A DNA stretch of 64,000 nucleotides from Lentisphaerota bacterium (GCA_015061805.1 SUVV01000007.1:55678-119677), one strand, 5' to 3'; numbered from the stretch's first letter, positions 1-9,506 are shown. A program made the numbers and translations. The notes: a model not told the origin generated them from the sequence alone.

Positions 1-1
1 C

Positions 2-280
2 ACCAGTTCCTCCGACAGCGACACCTGCAAAAACAATGCGGAAATCGCCCGCAAAAAAGGACGGCCGGTGGTGCTTTTCGGTGATGAAAAGAGCATGATC
101 GAATACAACCGGATTACCGCCCGAACCGCCGGAGAATTGAAACTTCCGTATATCGACATCGACACCCCCATGCGCAAATTGCCGAACCGCAAAGAATTGT
201 TTGTTGACGGCGTTCATTTGAGCGCAAAAGGCAATCTGCTCATGGCGTGGAATCTCATCCAATTTTTGAAACAGCGCTGA
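2..280 (+). CDS. SGNH/GDSL-type hydrolase, C-terminal fragment
   Basis: The window opens inside this gene, and about 92 C-terminal codons are visible before the TGA at 278-280. Near the end it has DGVHLSAKGN, the Asp-x-x-His block V of SGNH/GDSL hydrolases, which supplies the catalytic His and Asp. The preceding segment (VVLFGDEKSM, then YIDIDTPMRKLP) fits the last strands of that fold. The nucleophile Ser block lies off the left edge, so the substrate cannot be judged. A Gfo/Idh oxidoreductase starts 21 bases downstream on the same strand and probably shares the transcript, suggesting sugar or carbohydrate-ester metabolism (inference). Confidence 0.6.
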   Translation, partial: TSSSDSDTCKNNAEIARKKGRPVVLFGDEKSMIEYNRITARTAGELKLPYIDIDTPMRKLPNRKELFVDGVHLSAKGNLLMAWNLIQFLKQR

Positions 281-301
281 TACCCGGAGAATCTTTGATT
301 T

Positions 302-1444
302 ATGTCCTGTAATAACCAAAACATCAATATCGGAGTTATCGGTGCCGGAGCCAGAGCGTGCGTGGCAAATTCGGTACTGAAACTGTCATCACAATTGAAA
401 ATGACCCGGATTTTTGATCCGGACACCAAAGCGTGCATGCGTTGGATAAACGAGAGCAATTCTCCGGAGTGCGTGATCTGCAGCAATGAAGAGGAGATAT
501 TTTCCGACCCGCAGATAGACTGGGTAATGATCTTTTCGCCCAATTACCTGCATTACGGTCACATCATGCGGGCATTCGCTGCCAGCAAGAATGTCTTTGC
601 AGAAAAGCCGCTGGCGACCTCCATTGAAGATTGCCGAAAAATCTGCGAAACCGCCAAAACCTGCGGCAAATCATTCTGCACCGGTTTTGTGCTGCGGTGC
701 GCGCCGATCTACCGTCAGGTCAAAGAATTCCTGGATGCCGGAGAAATCGGCAAAATAATCTCCATCGAAGCCAATGAACACATCACCCCGTTTCACGGCG
801 CACACATCATGTCCAACTGGCGGCGCTTCAAGGAGCAGTCCGGTTCACACATTCTGGAAAAGTGCTGTCATGACCTTGATCTGATCAATTGGTTCACAGG
901 TTCTCTGCCGCAAAAGGTGGCATCATTCGGCGGTTTGAACTTTTTTGTTCCGGAAAACGCTTCATTCCGGGAACGTTTCATTGATCCTGCGACCGGCAAA
1001 GGGCATTTTGAGTGCGATGAACGTCACGAACCCAACGCCTTTCTTACCGAAAAAACGGTCGTTGACAATCAGGTTGCCATCATGGAATTTGCCAATGGAG
1101 TCCGGGTGAGTTTCACGGCGAACAGTTCCAATGTTATTCCGGAACGGCGCATGTTCATTTCCGGAACCGAAGGGAACCTGATCGTTGACATGATTTCGCA
1201 GGAGATCAAACTCCGCCGTCTGGGAGAATGCTGCACCCGCACTTGCGCTTTCCGGGAGATCAACCACGCCGGAGGCGATGCGGTACTGGCAAAAGAATTG
1301 CTGGATACCATGCTCAATAATGCTCCATTCATCTCCAGCGGTCTGGAGGGATTAAACAGTGCCGTTGCCGCGCTGGCAATAGAAGAATCCAGAGTTTCCG
1401 GCAGGATCATCGACCTGACCGAAGTCTGGCAGGCACTGAAGTAA
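302..1444 (+). CDS. Gfo/Idh/MocA family oxidoreductase
   Basis: A 380-residue protein of normal family length. The N-terminus has a Rossmann dinucleotide-binding motif (GVIGAGARA, residues 10-18). EKPLA at residues 101-105 is the signature Lys-Pro of the family, where the lysine helps bind nicotinamide and substrate. The C-terminal half (from about 130) is the alpha/beta substrate domain. Members oxidise or reduce sugars, inositols or amino sugars with NAD(P); the substrate cannot be read from sequence. It lies 21 bases after the SGNH hydrolase gene, and a strong hairpin terminator follows the stop. A GGAG lies about 12 bases before the ATG. Confidence 0.9.
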   Translation: MSCNNQNINIGVIGAGARACVANSVLKLSSQLKMTRIFDPDTKACMRWINESNSPECVICSNEEEIFSDPQIDWVMIFSPNYLHYGHIMRAFAASKNVFAEKPLATSIEDCRKICETAKTCGKSFCTGFVLRCAPIYRQVKEFLDAGEIGKIISIEANEHITPFHGAHIMSNWRRFKEQSGSHILEKCCHDLDLINWFTGSLPQKVASFGGLNFFVPENASFRERFIDPATGKGHFECDERHEPNAFLTEKTVVDNQVAIMEFANGVRVSFTANSSNVIPERRMFISGTEGNLIVDMISQEIKLRRLGECCTRTCAFREINHAGGDAVLAKELLDTMLNNAPFISSGLEGLNSAVAALAIEESRVSGRIIDLTEVWQALK

Positions 1445-1460
1445 AATTTATAAAAACATA

Positions 1461-1487
1461 ATCCCGGCGACTCGCCGGGATTTTATA
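1461..1487 (+). terminator. Rho-independent terminator after the Gfo/Idh gene
   Basis: A nine-base-pair perfect stem, ATCCCGGCG with CGCCGGGAT, closes a three-base loop and is followed by TTTTAT. It starts 16 bases after the stop codon at 1444. Confidence 0.85.
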
Positions 1488-1505
1488 AAATTTACCGCAA
1501 TTCCC

Positions 1506-1534
1506 TTGATTTTTCACACTTTCGGGGTTAAAGT
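1506..1534 (+). promoter_or_regulatory. Possible promoter of the pseudopilin gene
   Basis: TTGATT (1506-1511), 17 bases, TAAAGT (1529-1534). The -10 is a weaker match than the TATATT found elsewhere in the window, and TATAGC at 1534 is an alternative. Confidence 0.35.
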
Positions 1535-1578
1535 ATAGCAGTGCAAATATTTTCGACACCATTTCAAGGAGAAATATC

Positions 1579-2316
1579 ATGAAAAAGACAATCAGACGTT
1601 TCACTCTGGTGGAAATGCTGACGGTGGTCGCCATTATCGGCATCCTCGCCGGATTGATCATCCCCACCGTCATCATCGCCCAGAACCGCGGACGGGAAAC
1701 TCAGGCAAAGACCGACATTTCCAGTATCATGACCGCGCTGAAACAACTCAAGAGCGACTGCAACCGCTGTCTGGTCAGAGCTAACACAAGCGATTTTTAC
1801 ATTGGTGCAGTGCGGTGTCACACTTCTTCTCCTAATGCCAACTCCACACCGGTTTCCCGTTTCAGTTGTCCATTACACGATTCACCTTCACCAACATACC
1901 ACCATGTTGTCCGGATCGAGGGAAGTGCTTACAATGCCATGATCGCTGAGTTGTCGGCTCCGAAGAACGAGACTCTTCGCGATCTCTCTGCCGCAAACCA
2001 GGCGCGCTGTGTCAACCGCCGCCGCAAAGTTTACCTCGACCCCAAGAACGGTTTCAACTCCGGCGCACCGTACACCAGTCAGGAAGATGCTCTCTGGCGT
2101 GACCCGTGGGGCAATCCTTATGTGATCTACATCGGAGCAGACGCCGATCATCAGATGGTAATGCCGGGGTACTCCATTCCGATTGCCGCCGGACTTGCCG
2201 TCTACTCTTTCGGCCCCAACGGCACCGATGATCACGGCTGCAACGCCAGTTTAGATCTCTGCAGATCCTCCGGCAACCACAAAAACCATGATGATATCGC
2301 TTCGTGGAATCTGTAA
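1579..2316 (+). CDS. Type II secretion/pilin-like protein with N-terminal methylation motif
   Basis: A 245-residue protein beginning MKKTIRRFTLVEML followed by a hydrophobic stretch (TVVAIIGILAGLIIPTVI), the class III signal peptide of type IV pilins and pseudopilins. The Glu five residues after the cleavage-site Phe is present. The residue before the Phe is Arg instead of the usual Gly. The C-terminal part (about 150-245) resembles the globular head of major pseudopilins (GspG-like), with DPWGNPY near 174-180 and SFGPNGTDD near 214-222. Lentisphaerota encode many such single pilin-like proteins away from secretion operons, and no other secretion gene is nearby. AAGGAG precedes the start by seven bases, and terminators flank the gene. 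Confidence 0.85.
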   Translation: MKKTIRRFTLVEMLTVVAIIGILAGLIIPTVIIAQNRGRETQAKTDISSIMTALKQLKSDCNRCLVRANTSDFYIGAVRCHTSSPNANSTPVSRFSCPLHDSPSPTYHHVVRIEGSAYNAMIAELSAPKNETLRDLSAANQARCVNRRRKVYLDPKNGFNSGAPYTSQEDALWRDPWGNPYVIYIGADADHQMVMPGYSIPIAAGLAVYSFGPNGTDDHGCNASLDLCRSSGNHKNHDDIASWNL

Positions 2317-2340
2317 ACTGAAATATCACAGTTCTTTTCA

Positions 2341-2378
2341 AATCCCGGCAAGGTACTCCTTGCCGGGATTTGCTTTTT
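2341..2378 (+). terminator. Rho-independent terminator after the pseudopilin gene
   Basis: A 13-base-pair perfect stem, AATCCCGGCAAGG with CCTTGCCGGGATT, encloses a four-base loop and is followed by a T-rich tract (TGCTTTTT). Confidence 0.9.
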
Positions 2379-2398
2379 CACCCAACGGGCAGTATATT
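2370..2398 (+). promoter_or_regulatory. Promoter of the TIM-barrel/phosphoesterase unit
   Basis: TTGCTT (2370-2375), 17-base spacer, TATATT (2393-2398). The -35 element overlaps the T-tract of the preceding terminator. Confidence 0.7.
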
Positions 2399-2436
2399 AG
2401 AAGCAAAATCCTTAAATTTACTGGAGCCGTTCAAAT

Positions 2437-4407
2437 ATGAATACCGCAAAACCTGATTATTTTCTTTCCCCCGATCCCAACCGCCCCCGTCTGATAATCC
2501 GCCTCCGCGCCGGACATGAAGAGCCGGAGGTGTGGGAACGCCTCTTTGAACAACTCAAACAAAACCGGGAAATCTGCGATGAGGTCTGGTTCTCCACCGG
2601 AACCGCCTTCCCCACGCTGGATGAACACCGCAAAAAATCCGGACTCTTTGCCCGTTATGCCGATGAATTGCGTTCGATCGGCATCATCCCGTCGCTTCAA
2701 TTGCAAGCCACCATCGGTCACAGCGACCGCACCTTTGCCGACAACACCCTCGAAGGAAAAAACTGGGGCAGTTACGTCGGCCGCAACGGCGAAGTCACCC
2801 GCAGCTGCAACTGTCCGAATCAGCCGGGATTCCTCGAATACATGGCAGAAATCTCCCGCATTTACGCCCAATGGCAGCCCGGTTCCATCTGGCTGGATGA
2901 CGATTTGCGGTTAGACGGTCATCACCCGGCAAATGCGCCTTACGGCTGCCATTGCGACGAATGTATCGCCGCATTCTCTGCAGAAGAAAAACGCAACTTT
3001 ACCCGCGCCGAACTGGTACAGGCATATGAAAATGACCCCGGACTCGAACGCCGCTGGCACGATTTCGCCACCCGGAGCATCACCCGCCTTACCGAAGTCA
3101 TCATCAACAGTGCCCGGGAAGTTTCCCCTGCCAGCCGCTTCGGATTACAGCACGGCGGCAGCGACGACCGCATCAACATTCTCAACACCATCGCCCGCTG
3201 TACCGGAGAACGGGCGGGTTCCCGTCCCGGCGGCGGCGTGGACAGCGATATGGAACCGTTGTGGATAATCGACAAAGCCTTTCTCTGTTCCAGACAGACC
3301 TACGGTCAGCCGGGATATGAAATGCTCGGTCAGGTCTGCCCGGAAATCGAATCCTATCCCCGCACCTACAGCTGCAAAAGCGCACAGGGTCTGCGCCTTG
3401 AAACCATGCTTTACCTCTCGCTCGGCGGCGGCGACAGCATGAGTTACTTTATCATGGACCCCATCTGCGAAACGACTGAATGGTACGGAAAAAATCTGCT
3501 TGCTCCGCTGGCGGCAGATGCTCCGTGCTTCCGCGACCTCATCCGCCGCAATGAAAACACGATCCCAGCCGGAATCGGCAGGGTGGAACGCGCCTGTTAC
3601 ACCTTCCGCACCCGGGATGCCGGACTGCCGCTCATCGGTATTCCGCAGGCAGGCTACGCTCCCGGAGCCGGATGCATCCAGTTGACTGCCTTTGCCATTG
3701 ATGAAATGGATGATGAGAAACTGGAATCGCTTCTCAAAAAAAATATCATTCTGGACGGCAAAGCCGCCGATGCGGTGATAAAGCGCGGCTTCGGAAACAC
3801 TCTCGGCGGCATCTCGCTCGAACCGTTTGAAAAATGTTTTTTTGATTACTGTACCGATGACCCGCTCAATTCCGGAATTGAAGGAGCGAAAAACTTCCCA
3901 TTTTCCGAAGACCGCTTCGTTTTGAACATCCCGGAAACGCTTCCCGCCCGGGTGCTCACCCGCTATCTTGACGGCAAAAAACAGGATCTCGGCGCGGCAA
4001 CCGTCATCTTTGAACGCCCCGACCACAGCCGCTGTGCCATTATCGGTTATGCCGGATTTCACACCCAGTTCCTCGCCTCCAGCCGGGTCGTCATGCTCAA
4101 TCGCATCGCTGATTGGGTTTCCGGTGAAACGCTCCCGGCAATGCCGCTGGAAGCCAACCGCTGCCTGATCATCCCCCGGATCACCAGAGAGAAAGCTTTG
4201 CGTACCGTCACCATTCTCAACACCACTATCGGCACCCATGCCCCGTTGAAAATCCGTTTGCGCGGAGTCCCGGAGAAAGCAACAATCTCTTGGCACATGC
4301 CGCAAAAAGAACCAATCACGCTCGACCGGGAAACGACCGGTGATTCCGTCACCGTCACCATCCCGGAAATCGGAGCATGGGATGCCGGATATCTGGCAAT
4401 CGATTGA
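2437..4407 (+). CDS. Putative TIM-barrel glycosidase-like protein
   Basis: A 656-residue protein with no signal peptide, so probably cytoplasmic. Residues about 20-340 read as alternating strands and helices of a TIM barrel. They include FARYADELRSIGIIPSLQLQ, a GSIWLDDDLR acidic strand end near residue 152, and a Cys-rich YGCHCDECIAAF at about 169-180. A similar C-x-C-x2-C segment follows the acidic strand in the DUF4838 protein at 50.9 kb, so the two may share an active-site layout (inference). The C-terminal part (about 480-656) looks like beta-sandwich domains. I cannot assign a glycoside hydrolase family or substrate. The metallophosphoesterase gene starts 32 bases downstream in the same unit. 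Confidence 0.65.
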   Translation: MNTAKPDYFLSPDPNRPRLIIRLRAGHEEPEVWERLFEQLKQNREICDEVWFSTGTAFPTLDEHRKKSGLFARYADELRSIGIIPSLQLQATIGHSDRTFADNTLEGKNWGSYVGRNGEVTRSCNCPNQPGFLEYMAEISRIYAQWQPGSIWLDDDLRLDGHHPANAPYGCHCDECIAAFSAEEKRNFTRAELVQAYENDPGLERRWHDFATRSITRLTEVIINSAREVSPASRFGLQHGGSDDRINILNTIARCTGERAGSRPGGGVDSDMEPLWIIDKAFLCSRQTYGQPGYEMLGQVCPEIESYPRTYSCKSAQGLRLETMLYLSLGGGDSMSYFIMDPICETTEWYGKNLLAPLAADAPCFRDLIRRNENTIPAGIGRVERACYTFRTRDAGLPLIGIPQAGYAPGAGCIQLTAFAIDEMDDEKLESLLKKNIILDGKAADAVIKRGFGNTLGGISLEPFEKCFFDYCTDDPLNSGIEGAKNFPFSEDRFVLNIPETLPARVLTRYLDGKKQDLGAATVIFERPDHSRCAIIGYAGFHTQFLASSRVVMLNRIADWVSGETLPAMPLEANRCLIIPRITREKALRTVTILNTTIGTHAPLKIRLRGVPEKATISWHMPQKEPITLDRETTGDSVTVTIPEIGAWDAGYLAID

Positions 4408-4439
4408 TTATTGCATTTTAACAACAGGAATACCATTCT

Positions 4440-6185
4440 ATGAATAAACTGCCCTTTTTGATGCTGTTGATGTGCCCGATGCTGCTCGCCGCCCAGAGTT
4501 GGCAGATCAGTATCGCCGCGAAACTGACCGCCGCCGATGCCGCCGGAATTTCCCGAAGCGGGATCGCTCTGCCGGGAAGCAGACAAGTCGATATCAAATC
4601 CGGGGCGGTCTATCCGCTCTCCAAACTTTCCGGCAAAATCAAGCGCGGAACCAAACTCCGGGCAATCGCCTTTACCGTGATCGAATCTGAAAAAGATGCC
4701 GTCCGTCATATCGGTATCGGAGCCGACTGGTTCTGCACAGCATACCTCAATGGCCAAAAAATCCTCTCTACCGAACCCGGCGGCAATAAATTCACCCGGA
4801 TATCGCCATACAATCATATCGCAAAGGTGCAGCTGAAAGCCGGAAAAAATTTTCTTGCCCTATTCATCCGTCCCAACGTTTATCAATGGAAATTCGCCTG
4901 CAAGGTGATTCCGGAGATGAGCATTATTCCTGCCCACCGGAACGACCGGGAACAACTGATGTCGGCGCTCTTCCCTCCGAAAAATCCGGGGCTTCTCCGC
5001 AAGGAACTGATCCATCAGCTTTCCTGCGACAGTGCGGCGGTGAGTTGTGAATTCGGCTCTCCGGTCATCTGCGGCATCCGTTACCGCAAAAGTTCCGACC
5101 CGGCAGAAAAAAGCAAACTGCTCTGGCACACCCGTTCCGGGAAACGGCTCGTCCGGAAAATCCACCGTTTCGAACTCTCCAAACTTGAAGCGGCAACCGA
5201 TTACACCTATGATATCGTCAAGATCGATACCGACACTGCGAAAATCATCACGGTATCTTCCGGAAAATTCAAAACTTTTCCGGCGCAGGGAGTTGAACAC
5301 TCCTTCGTCGCCATCAGCGACACCCAGGCGATGCCGGAAAACCGGAAAAAAGCAATGAGTCAATTCGCCCGGATGCCGCAAACCGGGGAAGCGGCATTCG
5401 TGGTTTCCCTCGGAGATGTTTCCGAACACTTTGACAACTTTGAACCGCACTATTTTGACTATTTTCTGGATATGCTGCCCAAAAACCGATGTTTCAAACC
5501 GGTAACACTGGTCAGAGGCAACCATGAGTACCGGGGCGAAGACACCGAAGTCTACCCTGAACACTTCGGCAGAACCTATTATACTTTCCGGCATGGCGAA
5601 GTATTCTACATCGTATTGGACTCCGGCGAAGGTGCCGACACCATCTGGAAACCGGGAAATCATCTGCTTTGGACCGATACAGAACAACTTTTCAGAGAAC
5701 AGATCGAATTTCTGGAAAAGGTCATCGAAACTCCGGAGTGCAAAAATGCCAGATACCGGATCGTACTCGCGCATGCGTCCCCATTCAAATACCATGCCAA
5801 ATTCTATGCCGCAAACATGCGGAAACTTACCGGAAAATTCTTTTTCGGCACCAATCCGCGCTGTAAAATCGATCTGTGGCTCTGCGCGCATGTCCACTAC
5901 GCTTCCCGCTTCGATCCGGCGACCAAAACGATGGTTGGCTTCCCCTTTGCCAAACGGAGCAAACTCAAAATCGATCCTGCCGACCTTGCCGATATAAACT
6001 TCCCGGTAGTGACTAATGACGGTCCCGGTCAGGGCGGCGAATGGCTTTCATTTACCACCGTCAAAGTGACTCCGGCGGGATTGCGGGTAACGATACGCAG
6101 TATTGACGGCAAAGTACTGGACGATGTCATCATCGAAAAGAACAAACCGCATACCGTAAAAGCGAGTGTCCTGCAAAAACTCTGA
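4440..6185 (+). CDS. Exported metallophosphoesterase with N-terminal beta domains
   Basis: A 581-residue protein. MNKLPFLMLLMCPMLLAAQS is a signal peptide ending near residue 18-19. Residues about 20-160 form a beta-rich domain, and about 190-280 resemble the Fn3-like domain that precedes the catalytic part of purple acid phosphatase-type enzymes. The catalytic domain follows, with metal-ligand motifs in order: ISDTQ (about 294), SLGDVSE (about 323), RGNHEYRG (about 360), LAHASPFKY (about 443) and CAHVHYASRF (about 483). It should hydrolyse a phosphomonoester or diester outside the cytoplasm; the substrate is unknown. It follows the TIM-barrel gene by 32 bases, and AGGAA precedes the start. 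Confidence 0.85.
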   Translation: MNKLPFLMLLMCPMLLAAQSWQISIAAKLTAADAAGISRSGIALPGSRQVDIKSGAVYPLSKLSGKIKRGTKLRAIAFTVIESEKDAVRHIGIGADWFCTAYLNGQKILSTEPGGNKFTRISPYNHIAKVQLKAGKNFLALFIRPNVYQWKFACKVIPEMSIIPAHRNDREQLMSALFPPKNPGLLRKELIHQLSCDSAAVSCEFGSPVICGIRYRKSSDPAEKSKLLWHTRSGKRLVRKIHRFELSKLEAATDYTYDIVKIDTDTAKIITVSSGKFKTFPAQGVEHSFVAISDTQAMPENRKKAMSQFARMPQTGEAAFVVSLGDVSEHFDNFEPHYFDYFLDMLPKNRCFKPVTLVRGNHEYRGEDTEVYPEHFGRTYYTFRHGEVFYIVLDSGEGADTIWKPGNHLLWTDTEQLFREQIEFLEKVIETPECKNARYRIVLAHASPFKYHAKFYAANMRKLTGKFFFGTNPRCKIDLWLCAHVHYASRFDPATKTMVGFPFAKRSKLKIDPADLADINFPVVTNDGPGQGGEWLSFTTVKVTPAGLRVTIRSIDGKVLDDVIIEKNKPHTVKASVLQKL

Positions 6186-6217
6186 TTGCAAATTGCAAAA
6201 AAAATTTTCCCGGGAAC

Positions 6218-6246
6218 TGGATTTTTCTGTCGCGGCGCATTATTTT
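6218..6246 (+). promoter_or_regulatory. Possible promoter of the ferredoxin gene
   Basis: TGGATT (6218-6223), 17 bases, TATTTT (6241-6246). It is a weaker match than most promoters here, but the spacing and location fit. Confidence 0.4.
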
Positions 6247-6267
6247 ATGTGGTAAAGGAGATCTGAT

Positions 6268-7800
6268 ATGAAATTACCGAAATACCGCATTTTGCGTCTG
6301 ACAGCGGCTCTGGCGGTGCTGGTGATGTTCACGCTGACCGCGCTTGGGATTGCCGGAAAAACCGTTTTCACCGCCAAATGGCAATTCGTTCCCGCGCTGC
6401 TCCGCACCATTGCCGGAGTCGGCGCCGGAGCCGTAACGCTCGTTGTATTGCTGCTGATTGCGGCGGTTGCCGGACGGTGGTACTGCAGTTTATTCTGTCC
6501 GCTGGGAATTTTCATCGACCTCATTGACCTGCTTCCGATACCGGGGAAAAAGGCACTGAAAAAAGATTTTTCATTCTGGCAGCGGGGTATCGCCCTCTTT
6601 TGCATCGTATTGGCATTGTGCGGAGTAAACGGCGGATTTCTATTGCTGGACCCCTACTCCAACTTTTTCCGGATGACCGGAGAATTTTCCCGGGGCAGTT
6701 TCGGTTTGGGAGCATTGCTCTTTCTGCTCTTCACCATTTTTCTCGCCATCCGGAAACGCCGTTTCTACTGTACGGCGATCTGTCCGGCAGGAGGATGTTT
6801 CAATCTATTCTCCCGTATTGCTCCGGTCAAACTTGCCATAAATGAGCGTTGCGTCAAATGCCGGAAGTGCGAAAATATCTGCCCGGCAGGCTGTATTGAT
6901 GTCGCTTCCGGAAGTGTGGACAACGCCCGCTGTATCCGCTGTTTGAACTGTCTGGATGCCTGTAAATTTTCAGCGCTCGGCTTTACGCTGTCACGCCCCG
7001 GCACTCCGAAAATCCCGGAAAATCCGGAGCGCCGCGAATTCATCAAACGCAGTTCTGCTGCTGTCGGCGGCGCGGTCGCAGGCGGCCTGATGATCAAACT
7101 CGGCATGGAGAAATTCGCTCCGGCGCAGGCATTCTCTCAAATCCTGCCTCCCGGTGCCGGAAGCATGGGAGAGTTCGCCAAAAAATGCACCTCCTGTCTG
7201 ATCTGCGTGCAGAATTGCCCGCAGGAGATCATCCGCCCGGCGAAAGGCGGTGACGGACCGGTATCGCTCGATTTGAACGGTCAATTCTGCCTGTGGGAAT
7301 GCAATATGTGTTCAGCCATCTGCCCGATGGGGGCGATCGCCGAGTTGAATCTTCCGGAAAAACAGCACACTCAAATCGCCCATGCGAAGATCGATTCCAG
7401 ATGTATCGGCTGTACCCAATGCGTTGCCGGATGTCCGGCACATGCCATGGTGATCAATGACAGGAATCTGGCAGAACCCGATCTTAAACGTTGTGTCGGC
7501 TGCGGCAAATGCGCCACCCTCTGCCCGGTCAAAGCGATCTCGATCGTGCCGGTGGCACAGCAGACCCGGCTTCAGGCGCTTCCGGAGCAGGGAAAGAAAA
7601 CGCAAACTGACGATGCTCCCTTAAAGGCATTCATCAACGCCAAAGAGTGCTTCTCCTGCGGTTCCTGCGCGGAGGTCTGCCCGGTCAAGGCGATAACTCT
7701 GGACGAAAACGACACCCCGAAACCGGTGGATGAAACCAAATGTATCGGCTGTGGTAAATGTGTCAAGGTCTGCCCGGCACGGGCGATCACCTTGAAGTGA
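6268..7800 (+). CDS. Membrane polyferredoxin, NapH-like plus NapG-like fusion with internal Tat motif
   Basis: A 510-residue protein. Four membrane segments (about 12-32, 41-65, 110-128, 147-165) and two Cys-x-Cys-P-type loops resemble NapH/MauN. Two [4Fe-4S] motifs follow (CVKCRKCENICP, CIRCLNCLDACK). At 255-260 there is RREFIK followed by a Gly/Ala-rich hydrophobic stretch, a good twin-arginine signal but in mid-protein. Six more cluster motifs come after it: CTSCLICVQNCP, CLWECNMCSAICP, CIGCTQCVAGCP, CVGCGKCATLCP, CFSCGSCAEVCP and CIGCGKCVKVCP. The layout is that of a NapH-type quinol-side protein fused to a periplasmic NapG/HybA-type ferredoxin. It likely moves electrons between the quinone pool and an unknown partner. 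An AAAGGAG lies seven bases before the ATG. Confidence 0.85.
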   Translation: MKLPKYRILRLTAALAVLVMFTLTALGIAGKTVFTAKWQFVPALLRTIAGVGAGAVTLVVLLLIAAVAGRWYCSLFCPLGIFIDLIDLLPIPGKKALKKDFSFWQRGIALFCIVLALCGVNGGFLLLDPYSNFFRMTGEFSRGSFGLGALLFLLFTIFLAIRKRRFYCTAICPAGGCFNLFSRIAPVKLAINERCVKCRKCENICPAGCIDVASGSVDNARCIRCLNCLDACKFSALGFTLSRPGTPKIPENPERREFIKRSSAAVGGAVAGGLMIKLGMEKFAPAQAFSQILPPGAGSMGEFAKKCTSCLICVQNCPQEIIRPAKGGDGPVSLDLNGQFCLWECNMCSAICPMGAIAELNLPEKQHTQIAHAKIDSRCIGCTQCVAGCPAHAMVINDRNLAEPDLKRCVGCGKCATLCPVKAISIVPVAQQTRLQALPEQGKKTQTDDAPLKAFINAKECFSCGSCAEVCPVKAITLDENDTPKPVDETKCIGCGKCVKVCPARAITLK

Positions 7801-7820
7801 CCGCCCCGACCGGAATATCA

Positions 7821-9506
7821 TCACCAATGCTGCAATGAAGCAGTTATCGCCAGCATCTGCGGCAGCAGCTGTTTCTTGCGGCTCAAAACTCCGGGCAAGG
7901 CATAAAGATCGGCGCCGATGCGGTCATAGGGCAGACTGCTGATGATCTCATGACAGCCGCAGATGAGCAATTCGGAATTTTCCCGGACGGCATCGGTCAC
8001 CAGCAGACCGAAGAAATCAAGTTGATCCGCTTTAAGTTTCTGCTGCATGAGTTCGATAAGTTCATCGTGGCGGTCGTGAAGCAGTTCAAGGTCGCTCTCT
8101 TCGACCTGCGCCAGAGCGAAACGGTATTTGCCGTCGACGTAATCTTTACGGTCATTGCCGATGACCTCTTCCGGAGATTTGGCAACGAGAGCTGAATCGA
8201 TCTGCATAAGTTCCGCCATCAGGGTTTCGCCGGAAACACCGGAAATTTTCTCCAGCCATTCTGCCATGCGGCGGTCAAGCCGCGCGGTAGTGGGGGATTT
8301 CAACTGCAAGGTATCGGAGATGATCCCGCCCAGCAGCAAACCTGCCATATCCGGGGTGAGACTTTCACCTGCAGCACGGTACATGCTGGCGACCAGCGTA
8401 CAGGAACTGCCGACCACGTCGCCGGTGAATTTTATCGGCTGACTGGTGGGATTCATGCCGATACGGTGATGATCGACGACTTCGATGACCGGCAGTTCGC
8501 CGACCCCGGGGAGGCTTTGTTCGGGTTCATTGTGGTCGATGAGGATCATCTGAAATGGCGGCGGAGCGTTGAAAGTCCGTTTCAACACCACACCGGCAAG
8601 TTTACCGCTGAAAACGACCGGGATCACATCTTCCGGATGATTAAGCACCCGGTGCTTGATCTCGGTCATGCGGTCACGGGGAGCAAGGATGAGAGGTTCG
8701 CGGGGGAAATCACTCAACTCGACCGGCACGCTGAATTTCAGCCGCCGGATAACGGTGGCGGAATCCAGTCCGGTCTGGATGATCGAAACTCCTTCGTTGC
8801 GGGCGCCTTCCAACACCCAGGGATCGACCGGACGGTTGCCGGTGATGATCATCAAACGCAATTTCCGGGAGATGGATTTCAGATGAATATCCGGGCGGTC
8901 GCCGACGATCATTGCCAGTTCATGATTGTTGTCGGGCAGATGTTCGTCGAAAACATCCGGGCTCATCGCAGCGACATAGACTTCAAAAACCTGAGTAAGA
9001 TCACCGTCCTTAACGGTCAGCACTTCGCCGTCAAGCACCTGATTGATCAGAAAGATCGAACTTTTTATCCGGCGTCCGGTCAAACTGGAACCGGCATCGT
9101 TGCCGATACTCAGCAAATTGTCCAGCAGCGCCATGCAGCTGAGCATACCGAGAAATCCGCCATCTTCATCGACGACGGGCAGCCGGGAAAATCCGGATTC
9201 GCGTAACGCTCCGACCGCATCAAAGAGGGTGCATCCGCTGGTGATGACCGGAACATTTTCCATAATATCCTGCACGCGCACATAAACATCGTTGCGGCAC
9301 GGCGGCGCCTGGACATTGAAGCGGCGCAGCAGAAAAGCCGCACGGTCAGGCAGAATACCCGGACACAGGGCGGTTATATTTTCATATCCCTGACGGGAAC
9401 GCAGTTCAGCCAGAGCAACAGCGCCGGCAATACTGTCAATATCGGGGTTGCGGTGACCGCAGACAAAGATTTGCGGTCCGGACGGCAAAGAATTCGATCT
9501 TTTCAA
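7821..9506 (-). CDS. ppaC: Manganese-dependent (family II) inorganic pyrophosphatase with CBS/DRTGG regulatory insert
   Basis: A 561-residue protein, the length of CBS-domain family II pyrophosphatases. The N-terminal DHH domain has GHRNPDIDS (13-21), and the second half has the DHHRIG metal-binding motif (about 349-354), followed by a DHHA2 domain to the end. Between the DHH halves are two CBS repeats (about 80-135 and 250-310) flanking a DRTGG-like module, the insert that senses adenine nucleotides in this subgroup. It hydrolyses pyrophosphate in the cytoplasm. It is convergent with the ferredoxin gene, leaving 20 bases between stops. A seven-base palindrome lies just upstream of the start. 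Confidence 0.93.
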   Translation of the reverse strand: MKRSNSLPSGPQIFVCGHRNPDIDSIAGAVALAELRSRQGYENITALCPGILPDRAAFLLRRFNVQAPPCRNDVYVRVQDIMENVPVITSGCTLFDAVGALRESGFSRLPVVDEDGGFLGMLSCMALLDNLLSIGNDAGSSLTGRRIKSSIFLINQVLDGEVLTVKDGDLTQVFEVYVAAMSPDVFDEHLPDNNHELAMIVGDRPDIHLKSISRKLRLMIITGNRPVDPWVLEGARNEGVSIIQTGLDSATVIRRLKFSVPVELSDFPREPLILAPRDRMTEIKHRVLNHPEDVIPVVFSGKLAGVVLKRTFNAPPPFQMILIDHNEPEQSLPGVGELPVIEVVDHHRIGMNPTSQPIKFTGDVVGSSCTLVASMYRAAGESLTPDMAGLLLGGIISDTLQLKSPTTARLDRRMAEWLEKISGVSGETLMAELMQIDSALVAKSPEEVIGNDRKDYVDGKYRFALAQVEESDLELLHDRHDELIELMQQKLKADQLDFFGLLVTDAVRENSELLICGCHEIISSLPYDRIGADLYALPGVLSRKKQLLPQMLAITASLQHW

